Shown here piece after piece: positions 34,175-41,321 of a stretch of 45,255 nt of DNA. This stretch comes from Kiritimatiellia bacterium (GTDB taxonomy: Bacteria; Verrucomicrobiota; Kiritimatiellia; RFP12; UBA3636). How positions within the stretch are numbered: the stretch's first letter is position 1; the number at the start of each line of letters is the position of its first letter. The stretch lies in contig JAFPUX010000366.1 in NCBI GenBank assembly GCA_017413145.1, positions 1 to 45,255 on the forward strand. The letters run 5' to 3'. The position numbers and the translations under genes are program-made. The notes below the pieces were generated by a model. The model did not search any database, had not been told where the DNA came from, and saw only the letters and a program-made list of their open reading frames with translations.

Positions 34175-36430
34175 ATGAAACTGCGGTCCCTCCTCGCCGC
34201 AACGGCACTCTTGTCTCTTCTCGCGCCCGCCGCGCGGGCGGAGGAAGTCACGCTTCCCGCCGGCTACGTGCCCGTCAACCTCGTCACGAACGTCGGCGGC
34301 TCCGCCTCCAGCGACACGAAATGCCTGAACAGCGACAGCGGGTATGGCGTCGCGAAAGCGTTCGACAAGAAATATTACTCCGACAACACGCGCTGGATCG
34401 GACATGGTTCGACGTTTCCGCAACGCGCCGTCTGGACCTTCCCGGAGGCGACTGTCGTGGACGCGGTTCGCATCTACAACGCGAATTACCGCGGTGCCAA
34501 CCAGTCCCCGTCCGATTTCACGATCGCCGGGTCGAACGACGGGACGACTTGGACGACGCTCGATTCGGAATCCGGCGTGACCGGATGGAGCGCCAACCAG
34601 TTCCGGACCTTCGGGTTCGAGAACGAAACGCCCTACTTGAACTACCGTCTGGAAGTGACCGCAGTCCAGGACATGACGGGGTCCGACGGCAAGCGCATGA
34701 CGATCACGGAAATCGAACTCTATCGCGTCCACCAGGCGTCTTTCGAAGTCGCTCCATCCGGTTCGCCGACGGTCGGACTCGACACGTTTTCCACGGACTG
34801 GAACCTGACCGTGGAAGAAGGCGCGACGGCCGCCGCCGGAATCGTCTGGAGCACCGACGGAACGTTTGCGACCGCGGCGACGAATTCGCTCGGAACCAGT
34901 CTCGCGGCCGGCACGCACACGGCGTCCCTTTCCGGGCTTGAGCCGGACGCGACGTACTGGTGGAAGATCTACGCCGTCCGGGGAAACGAAACCAAAGAGA
35001 CGATCGCGTATTCTTTCAAGACGATTGGCGCGCCGGTGTTTGGCAATGCGACCACGACCGTGAACGGCGAGTCCGCCACGTTCACCGTTTCCATCGCGGA
35101 GGCGGCGCTGACCAACACGCTTTCCACTTCCGTTTCCGTGTTCTACGGGGCGGACGGCGAAACCTGGACCGAACTTCCGCTCGGCGCGTCCGCGACGGCG
35201 GCCACGCTGACCGGATCCGCCGGAAACCTCGGCTACGGCGTGACGTATCGGTGGTTTGCGCGGGCGTCGGCGACCATGGCGAACTCCCGCGTCCTTTCCG
35301 TGGACACGGCCACAAACTCCTTCACGACGCTTTGGGGCGGCGACATGTATGTCGACGCCGCGGCCGCGAACGCGACTGCACCCTACTCGACTCCCGAGAC
35401 GGCCGCGAAGACCATCGCCGCCGCGCTCTCGCTCGCCATGGACGGCGCGAGGATTTTTGTCGCGCCAGGCCGATACAACATTTCCACGCCGCTCTCCTTG
35501 ACGAAGGCCGTCGAACTGGTCGGCGACGACGACGATCCGTCCCTCGTCGTCGTGGCGAACACCGCCGGCGTCTCATGGGGAAACACGAACCATAGGTGCA
35601 TTCTGGTGAACCATGCGAACGCCCGGGTTTCCGGTATGACGTTCGAGAACGGAAAGGACTACGGCAACGGTGGAAACGTCCGGATCGACACGAACGGCGG
35701 CATGGTCACCAATTGCATCCTCTCCGGCGGATTCACGCGGGAAGGCAACGATTCCGCCGGCGCGAACGTGGCGATCACGGGCCCCGGACTCGTGACGCAT
35801 TGCCGGATTTTCGGCGGCAGCCAGAACAACTGCAGCGGCTGTGATCGCGCGTCCTCGGTCTATCTCGAGCACGCGGATGCCCGAATCGAGAACTGCCTCG
35901 TCAGCGGATTCCAGGGGGCGACGGTTTCCACCCAGCCCACCGTGGGCTGCGCCGGAATCCTCGTCAACAAGGGGGCCGCCGTCAACTGCACCGTCGCGGA
36001 CTGCACGTCCCCCTACACGACGGACATCGGCTTCGCAGGCATCCAGCTGTGGGCGAACGGCATCGCAATAAACTGCGTATCCGTTGACAATGTCGACAGC
36101 AACGGCACAGTCCGGGCGTTCGCGCCTTCGCAGGTCTCCCGCACGTCGCACTGCGCGTTCGACGCGATCGCCGGCGAGGCGGTCGTTCCGGAGGGCATGG
36201 TGGGCGGCGTCGTCGGCACGCCAGAGTCGTTCTTCCGGAACTACGCCTCGTCCGACATCCGCCTGAAATACCAGCCGAAGACCGGCGGCCCGCTCTACGA
36301 CGCGGGCGCGGACTACGAACCGATGGCGCTCTACGATCTCTCGGGCGAGCAGAAGCGCAAGGTCGGAGCGCACGTCGACATCGGCTGCTACGAAGGCAAC
36401 GCCTCGGGATTCGTCCTTCTCGTGAAATAA
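34175..36430 (+). CDS. Secreted discoidin / beta-helix protein
   Basis: 751 residues with a signal peptide (MKLRSLLAATALLSLLAPAARA) and a strong AAGGAG site. A discoidin (F5/8 C)-like domain (about 27-190) includes AVWTFPEATVVDAVRIYNAN and ITEIELYRV. Two FN3-like stretches follow (about 190-285 and 286-385; the second, SVSVFYGADGETWTELPLG, is closely related to those in the LamG proteins). A right-handed beta-helix runs from about 389 to the end, with NCxx turns and the family ending DIGCYEGNASGFVLLVK. The DUF2341/LamG front of its paralogues is replaced by a discoidin module. Likely binds glycan at the cell surface. No catalytic residues recognised. The phosphoesterase gene follows after 12 bases. 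Confidence 0.85.
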   Translation: MKLRSLLAATALLSLLAPAARAEEVTLPAGYVPVNLVTNVGGSASSDTKCLNSDSGYGVAKAFDKKYYSDNTRWIGHGSTFPQRAVWTFPEATVVDAVRIYNANYRGANQSPSDFTIAGSNDGTTWTTLDSESGVTGWSANQFRTFGFENETPYLNYRLEVTAVQDMTGSDGKRMTITEIELYRVHQASFEVAPSGSPTVGLDTFSTDWNLTVEEGATAAAGIVWSTDGTFATAATNSLGTSLAAGTHTASLSGLEPDATYWWKIYAVRGNETKETIAYSFKTIGAPVFGNATTTVNGESATFTVSIAEAALTNTLSTSVSVFYGADGETWTELPLGASATAATLTGSAGNLGYGVTYRWFARASATMANSRVLSVDTATNSFTTLWGGDMYVDAAAANATAPYSTPETAAKTIAAALSLAMDGARIFVAPGRYNISTPLSLTKAVELVGDDDDPSLVVVANTAGVSWGNTNHRCILVNHANARVSGMTFENGKDYGNGGNVRIDTNGGMVTNCILSGGFTREGNDSAGANVAITGPGLVTHCRIFGGSQNNCSGCDRASSVYLEHADARIENCLVSGFQGATVSTQPTVGCAGILVNKGAAVNCTVADCTSPYTTDIGFAGIQLWANGIAINCVSVDNVDSNGTVRAFAPSQVSRTSHCAFDAIAGEAVVPEGMVGGVVGTPESFFRNYASSDIRLKYQPKTGGPLYDAGADYEPMALYDLSGEQKRKVGAHVDIGCYEGNASGFVLLVK

Positions 36431-36442
36431 ACCCGATCGACC

Positions 36443-37618
36443 ATGAAACGTTTCCTTCTCCTCGCCGCCGCTTGCCTCACGCCGGCGGCCGCGACCGCCG
36501 AACTTCCCGCCTGGCGCGACGCCCAGGGCGCCGCCCGCGGGACCTACACGGTTGCCGTCCTCGGCGACACGCACTTCGACGCGGCGCCCGAGTCGGTCTA
36601 CCACTCGCACTACGACGAGTCCAACCGCTACGCGAAGGTCCAGCACGAGGAGTTCCGCCGCAACGGCGAGATGTGGGCCCCCGGCGGGCGCTGCCGCTCC
36701 CTCGTGGCCGCCGGCGCGAAGCTCGCCGCCGAAGACCCCGCCACGCGCTTCGTCCTGCAGCTCGGCGACCTCGTGCAGGGCGACTGCTACGACGACGGCG
36801 ACCATCGCCGGATGCTCGACGACGGCCTCGCCGCCGTCCGCGGCCCCTTCCCCGCGGGGATGCCGTTCCTCGCGGTCCTCGGCAACCACGACTACCGCGG
36901 TCACGCCGGCGCGCGCGGCGTCTGCCTCAATTGGTTCAACGAACTCCTCTCGCGCGAGATCGGCGCACCGGCCGCCTTTCCGCTCCTCTCCTTCCGCGTG
37001 GACGACGACCGCTGGATCCTCTGCGACTTCGAGACGGTGGACCTCCTCGCCCTTGCGCGCGAGGTCGAGTCCGACCCGGACGCGCGCTACGTGTTCCTCG
37101 TCACGCACGGCCCCCTCACCGCGCCGGACGCCGCGAGCTGGCGCTGGAGCCTGAGCGGCTGGCCGAACAAGGGCGGCTGCGGGCACGGCGTCCAGGAGCT
37201 CTTCGAGGCGGTCTCCCGCCGCCGCGCCGTCGTGCTCTCCGGCCACATGCACTGGACGGCGTTCTGCCGCAACGAGAACCCGCTCGGCGGCTACGTCGAG
37301 CTCACCGTCAACTCCGTCTGGAAGTCCGACGAGATCGCCACCGCCGATCCGGTCAACGACACCCCCGCGCAGTACGGCCTCCGCCGCCGCGACAAGGTGA
37401 ATTCGTGGGACCTCAAGGACTACGACGCCGCGATCGCCCGCTACAAGGCGGGCCTCGTGGAGTACTTCCTCGGTCTCGGCGCGGGCCACTACCGGCTCGA
37501 AATCTCCGACGACAAGGTTCTCGCGCGCTTCTATCCCGGCGCCGCGACCGAGCCCGCCCGCACGTTCGACCTCACGCCCGGCAAGCACGTCCCCGCCGGC
37601 GGGGACGAGGCGGAATGA
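36443..37618 (+). CDS. Secreted calcineurin-like metallophosphoesterase
   Basis: 391 residues with a signal peptide (MKRFLLLAAACLTPAAATA). All five blocks of the calcineurin-like fold are seen: VLGDTHFD, LQLGDLVQGD, LGNHDYRGH, VTHGPL and LSGHMHWT, giving the two-metal site. Length and blocks fit purple-acid-phosphatase/CpdA-like enzymes that cleave phosphoester bonds. Exported, it could free phosphate from glycans or nucleotides. It follows the discoidin/beta-helix gene by 12 bases and probably shares its promoter at 34065. It converges with the isomerase gene across six bases. Confidence 0.85.
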   Translation: MKRFLLLAAACLTPAAATAELPAWRDAQGAARGTYTVAVLGDTHFDAAPESVYHSHYDESNRYAKVQHEEFRRNGEMWAPGGRCRSLVAAGAKLAAEDPATRFVLQLGDLVQGDCYDDGDHRRMLDDGLAAVRGPFPAGMPFLAVLGNHDYRGHAGARGVCLNWFNELLSREIGAPAAFPLLSFRVDDDRWILCDFETVDLLALAREVESDPDARYVFLVTHGPLTAPDAASWRWSLSGWPNKGGCGHGVQELFEAVSRRRAVVLSGHMHWTAFCRNENPLGGYVELTVNSVWKSDEIATADPVNDTPAQYGLRRRDKVNSWDLKDYDAAIARYKAGLVEYFLGLGAGHYRLEISDDKVLARFYPGAATEPARTFDLTPGKHVPAGGDEAE

Positions 37619-37624
37619 GCCGCG

Positions 37625-38497
37625 TCACGGCACGTAGAGCCGCAGGAAGTCGTCGCGCATGCGCTTGATCCGGTCGCGGTGCGCGGGGTCGGAGAGGTCG
37701 AAGCAGTTGTCGCCGTGCGCGGCGTCCTTGCAGACTTCCATCGAGATCGGTCCGTCGAAGCCGCGGCGGTCCATCGCGCGGCGCAGCGCGCGGAAGTCGA
37801 CCGTGCCCTCGCCGGGGGCGAGGTGCTCGTCGGACGCGCCGTGGTTGTCCGTGATGTGCAGCTCCCAGATGCGGACCGGGATGCGGTCGAGGTACTCTTC
37901 GAAGGACATGCCGTCGGTCCGGTCGACGTTGACGTGGACGAACGCGTGGCCGACGTCGAGAATCGAGCCGAGGTGCGGCGCCGGGCCGCGGACCGAGTCC
38001 TTGAGCCCCTGCATTTCCTCGTGGAAGCAGTAGCGGTGGAAGCAGTTCTCGATGCCGTAGCCGATCCCGAGCGGTTCGAAGAAGTCGGACTCGAACTGCG
38101 CGAGGCGGCGCGTTTCGTCTTCGAGGTAGCGGCGGTTGGGTCCCTCCGCGGTCGGACCGGCGACGCGGTCCGAGCAGCAGGACACGACGCCGCCCGCGTG
38201 CTCGTGCCACCAGCGGACGTCCTCGAACATGGCGCGCACCTTCGCGTCGTCGAAGCGCTGGTCCGGACCGACCCACCACTGCACGCAGCCGTGGTAGGTG
38301 ATCGAGAATCCGAGTTCTCGGATCGCGGCGGCCGCCTCCTCGCGCTCGCTTCCTTGTACGCCCATCACGTCCTGGAGGAACGCCACGGAGCGGTAGCCCG
38401 CCTCCGCCAGGAACGCAATCGCGTCGGGCAGGCGCTTGCCGCGCAGCAGCCACGTGCAGAAGCCCATCCTCGGGCCGTCGTCCGTTTCGTTTTCCAT
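37625..38497 (-). CDS. Sugar-phosphate isomerase/epimerase-like TIM barrel, copy B
   Basis: 290 residues, no signal peptide. It is nearly colinear with copy A (9543-10427) after the first dozen residues and has the same metal-site blocks: GYGIENCFHR, ILDVGHAF, ELHITDNHG, ISMEVCKD. The start at 38497 is set by the alignment and by the promoter: the -10 ends eight bases upstream, so the mRNA is probably leaderless. In this copy the gene has its own promoter and is divergent from the CapA-like paralogue, whereas copy A is in one run with its CapA-like partner. Cytoplasmic sugar or sugar-derivative conversion is inferred; the substrate is unknown. Confidence 0.85.
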   Translation of the reverse strand: MENETDDGPRMGFCTWLLRGKRLPDAIAFLAEAGYRSVAFLQDVMGVQGSEREEAAAAIRELGFSITYHGCVQWWVGPDQRFDDAKVRAMFEDVRWWHEHAGGVVSCCSDRVAGPTAEGPNRRYLEDETRRLAQFESDFFEPLGIGYGIENCFHRYCFHEEMQGLKDSVRGPAPHLGSILDVGHAFVHVNVDRTDGMSFEEYLDRIPVRIWELHITDNHGASDEHLAPGEGTVDFRALRRAMDRRGFDGPISMEVCKDAAHGDNCFDLSDPAHRDRIKRMRDDFLRLYVP

Positions 38498-38505
38498 GGC
38501 GCCGG

Positions 38506-38534
38506 ATTCTAGCAGAACGCCCCGCGCGGGACAA
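38506..38534 (-). promoter_or_regulatory. Promoter for the isomerase-like gene, predicted leaderless
   Basis: On the minus strand TTGTCC (38529-38534), a 17-base spacer, and TAGAAT (38506-38511). Eight bases separate it from the ATG at 38497, with no ribosome site. Confidence 0.6.
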
Positions 38535-38558
38535 TCGGTTCCGCGCCACGCGATGCGT

Positions 38559-38587
38559 TTGACGCGCCCCGGGCGGTCTGGTAGGAT
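38559..38587 (+). promoter_or_regulatory. Promoter for the 38631-41199 run
   Basis: TTGACG (38559-38564), a 17-base GC-rich spacer, and TAGGAT (38582-38587) preceded by TGG. It has the same extended -10 form as the four-member leader family, but neither the hairpin nor the CAATC-N4-GATTG element follows. Confidence 0.6.
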
Positions 38588-38630
38588 CATACGAACCGGA
38601 AGCGTGTGGCTCCCGCCGAAGAAACACGCC

Positions 38631-38825
38631 ATGAAAAACGGATTCGCGATCCTCCTCCTCTTTTCGTTCTGCTTCGCCGCGTCCGCCGCGGAAACCGGGC
38701 TCCGCACGCTCGGCAAGCCCGTCCCCGCCCGTCTCGTGCGGCACGACGGCGCGCCCTTCGCCCTCGTCGACGCCGTCCCCGACCGCGGCGAAATCGTGCT
38801 GGTTCCCGGAGACTCGGCGAAATGA
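38631..38825 (+). CDS. Small secreted protein of unknown function
   Basis: 64 residues: a clear signal peptide (MKNGFAILLLFSFCFAASA), then about 44 residues, ETGLRTLGKPVPARLVRHDG onward, ending VLVPGDSAK. I do not recognise it. It has its own predicted promoter at 38559 and overlaps the CapA-like gene by ATGA (38822), so it seems to be expressed as the first gene of that run. It might be a true small exported protein, or a stub: the signal peptide and first residues of a larger enzyme whose body was replaced when the CapA-like copy landed here. Confidence 0.6.
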   Translation: MKNGFAILLLFSFCFAASAAETGLRTLGKPVPARLVRHDGAPFALVDAVPDRGEIVLVPGDSAK

Positions 38826-40057
38826 CCCGTGCCGTCCTTCCGCGTCGCGCGCGCACAACGTTTCTCGGCGACGCGCTCTGCGATCCGCCCATGCTCGCCG
38901 GTCACGGCGACCATGACTTCCGTCCCGTCTTCGCGCCGCTGCGCGACCTGCTCTCGCAGTCGGATCTCGTCGTCGCGAACCTCGAGACGCCGCTCTCGCC
39001 GGACGGCCGCGACCTCACGCACGAGAAGTGGCGCTTCAACTCGCCGCGCTCGTACGCCGAAGCGCTCCGGTGGGCGGGCGTCGGCTTCGTCACGACGGCC
39101 AACAACCACTGCCTCGACCGCGGCACGGCCGGCATCGCCGCGACGGTCCGCGTCCTCGACGAAACCGGCCTCCCGCACGTCGGGACCTTCGCGGATCCCG
39201 CCGCGGCGGAGCGGCCCGCGATCGCGGACGCCGGCGGCTTCCGGATCGGCATCCTCTCGTACACCTACGGCACGAACGCCTTCTCGAACCGCGAATACCT
39301 CCGCCCGGAGGACGCGTGGATGGTGGACCTCCTCCAGGAGCAGGAGCTCTCCGAACCGCTCGCGCGGGCGTGGTTCGAGAACCCGGATTCGACGGACGGC
39401 CGCGCCTACGCGGCGATGGAGCGCGGCCGCTGGCCGGAGAACCTGTCGCTCCCGCCCTACGAGCGGATCGAGCCGTTCGAAGCGCGCCGCGCGCGGCTCG
39501 TGGCCGACGCCGCCCGCGTCCGCGCGGCCGGTCCGGACTTCGTCGCGCTCGGGATGCACGCGGGCGGGCAGTACAATCCGGAGGCGACCGCGCGGACGAA
39601 GGAGACGGCCGCTTTCGCGCTCGCGCATGGCGTCGACTTCGTCGCCGGCAACCACGAGCACGTCGTCCACGGCGGCGATTTCTCGCGCCTCCGCGAAGGG
39701 AAGCTCGCGACGTACTGCCTCGGCGACCTCGCGAGCGCCACCGGGCTCTGGGTCGGGATTCCCGACCGCGAAACGCCGCCCCTCGCGGTCTTCACGGTCG
39801 CCTGGCACGTCGACCTCGAACGCGCGCCGGACGGCGCCGCCCGCGTGGCGGGGTCCTCCTTCTCCGTCCTCGTGCGCCGCAAGGGCTCCGCCCCCGGACG
39901 CATCGCCGTCCACCCCGCCGCGCAGCTCTGGCGCTCCCTTCCCGCCGGCGCGGAGAAGGACGGGCTGGCGGCCGGCATCCGCGCCGCCGCCGCGGCCTTC
40001 GCCGGCCGCCCGGTCGATTCCGTCGACGACGAATACGAATTGAAAGAACTGCCATGA
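38822..40057 (+). CDS. CapA-like metallophosphoesterase-fold protein, copy B
   Basis: 411 residues, no signal peptide. Blocks match copy A (11961-13184): FLGDAL, NLETPLS, TTANNHCLDRG, GMHAGGQYNP, GNHEHVVHGG. The two proteins are colinear over almost the whole length, differing mainly in the first ten residues. It is coupled by ATGA to the 64-residue ORF before it and to the M14-like gene after it (40054). In both copies the CapA-like protein sits close to the isomerase-like barrel, which argues that the two work on related steps. The true substrate is unknown. Confidence 0.82.
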   Translation: MTRAVLPRRARTTFLGDALCDPPMLAGHGDHDFRPVFAPLRDLLSQSDLVVANLETPLSPDGRDLTHEKWRFNSPRSYAEALRWAGVGFVTTANNHCLDRGTAGIAATVRVLDETGLPHVGTFADPAAAERPAIADAGGFRIGILSYTYGTNAFSNREYLRPEDAWMVDLLQEQELSEPLARAWFENPDSTDGRAYAAMERGRWPENLSLPPYERIEPFEARRARLVADAARVRAAGPDFVALGMHAGGQYNPEATARTKETAAFALAHGVDFVAGNHEHVVHGGDFSRLREGKLATYCLGDLASATGLWVGIPDRETPPLAVFTVAWHVDLERAPDGAARVAGSSFSVLVRRKGSAPGRIAVHPAAQLWRSLPAGAEKDGLAAGIRAAAAAFAGRPVDSVDDEYELKELP

Positions 40058-41199
40058 ACGACGACATTCCCGCACCCCGCATCTCCGCCGGTTTCCCCGG
40101 CGGCAACGTCCGCGTCCTCGGCATCGAGGGCGGCACCGTCCGCCTCGCGCCCGACCTGCGCGACACGCTCCAATTCTGGTTCTTCTGGCGCTTCCGCGCG
40201 GCTTTCCCCGCCGAGGGGACGTGGCGCTTCGAGTTCCCCGACGGCAACTGCGTCGGAACGCGCGGCCCCGCCGTCCGCCGCGAGGGCGAAACGGAGTGGC
40301 GTTGGCTCTCGGGCGACGCGCTCCACGAGTCCGACCGCGTTTTCGAGTGGACGTCCGCCGGGCCGGAGACGGTCGAGTTCTGCCAGTGCGTGCCGTACCA
40401 GGGCGCCGACTTCGACGCGTTCGCCGCGACGTTCGCGGACGACCCGTGCGTGTCCGTCTCCGAGCTTTGCCGCTCGCGCGCCGGGCGGTCCGTCCCGCTG
40501 CTGCGCCTGCGCGAGGGCGACCCCGCGGAGGCCGTTCTCTTCTCGTGCCGCCACCACGCGCAGGAGTCGATGGCGTCGTTCGCGATGGAGGGTCTTCTCC
40601 GCGCGCTGGCGTCGGACGAGCCGTGGGCCGCGGCGTTCCGGCGCTCGTTCGAGGTTCTCGCGGTGCCGTTCGTCGACCGCGACGGCGTCGAGGACGGCAC
40701 GCAGGGCAAGTTCCGGATCCCTCACGACCACAACCGCGACTACGGCGCGGCGGGCGGCCACCTCTATCCCGAGACCGCGGCGCTCGAGCGGCTCCTCGAC
40801 GAGCGGCGCCCCGTCGCCGTGCTCGACCTGCACTGCCCGTGGATCCGCGGCGGGGAGACGAACGAGAACGCCTATCTCGTCGGAATCCCGGCGGAGCGCC
40901 TCTGGCCCGCGCAGGCCGCCTTCGGCGCGCTGCTCGAGAAGCACTGCCCGCCCGAGGCGCCCTACTTCGCCGCGGACACGCTCCTCTTCGGCACGCATTG
41001 GAACCTGCCGACCGACTTCTCGAACGGCTTCGGCACGGGCTTCTCGCGCTGGGCGGCGGGCAAACCATGGCCGCGCCTCGCGCAGGGCATGGAAATCCCC
41101 TTCGCGAACTTCCGCGAGAAGACCCAGACCCCGGACACGGTCCGCGCCTTCGGCCGCGGCATAGCCGCGGCGCTCGCCGAGTTCCTCTCCGCCCGGTGA
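40054..41199 (+). CDS. M14-type zinc carboxypeptidase-like protein, cytoplasmic
   Basis: 381 residues, no signal peptide. An N-terminal ~130-residue beta domain (WRFEFPDGNCVG, ETVEFCQCVPYQ) resembles the pre-domain of cytosolic-carboxypeptidase-like M14 proteins. The zinc site is HxxE, His168 and Glu171 in CRHHAQES, with His260 in LDLHCPW as third ligand; Glu347 in GMEIPFANF fits the catalytic Glu. The family removes C-terminal residues or amide-linked groups. Among glycan genes it may process glycopeptides or peptidoglycan-derived peptides. It is coupled to the CapA-like gene by ATGA. It occupies a position comparable to the GH20-like gene of the first cassette. Confidence 0.8.
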   Translation: MNDDIPAPRISAGFPGGNVRVLGIEGGTVRLAPDLRDTLQFWFFWRFRAAFPAEGTWRFEFPDGNCVGTRGPAVRREGETEWRWLSGDALHESDRVFEWTSAGPETVEFCQCVPYQGADFDAFAATFADDPCVSVSELCRSRAGRSVPLLRLREGDPAEAVLFSCRHHAQESMASFAMEGLLRALASDEPWAAAFRRSFEVLAVPFVDRDGVEDGTQGKFRIPHDHNRDYGAAGGHLYPETAALERLLDERRPVAVLDLHCPWIRGGETNENAYLVGIPAERLWPAQAAFGALLEKHCPPEAPYFAADTLLFGTHWNLPTDFSNGFGTGFSRWAAGKPWPRLAQGMEIPFANFREKTQTPDTVRAFGRGIAAALAEFLSAR

Positions 41200-41206
41200 T
41201 CCCCCG

Positions 41207-41321
41207 TCCGTCGTTTTCGCTTGCGCCGGACGGGGGAATTGGGATAGAATCGTACGGCGTCGGGAGACTTTCGTTTCCCAAGAAGTCACACGATTGACTT
41301 GACACAAACGGAGAACAGCCC
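41207..41321 (+). promoter_or_regulatory. Duplicated 115-bp leader with promoter (plus copy)
   Basis: TTGCGC (41221-41226), an 18-base spacer, and TAGAAT (41245-41250). It is the same as the reverse complement of 26529-26643 except for seven substitutions. It contains CACGATTGA and a weak GGAG ribosome site about ten bases before the ATG. GACTT/AAGTC can pair (41266-41270 with 41283-41287). Confidence 0.7.
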
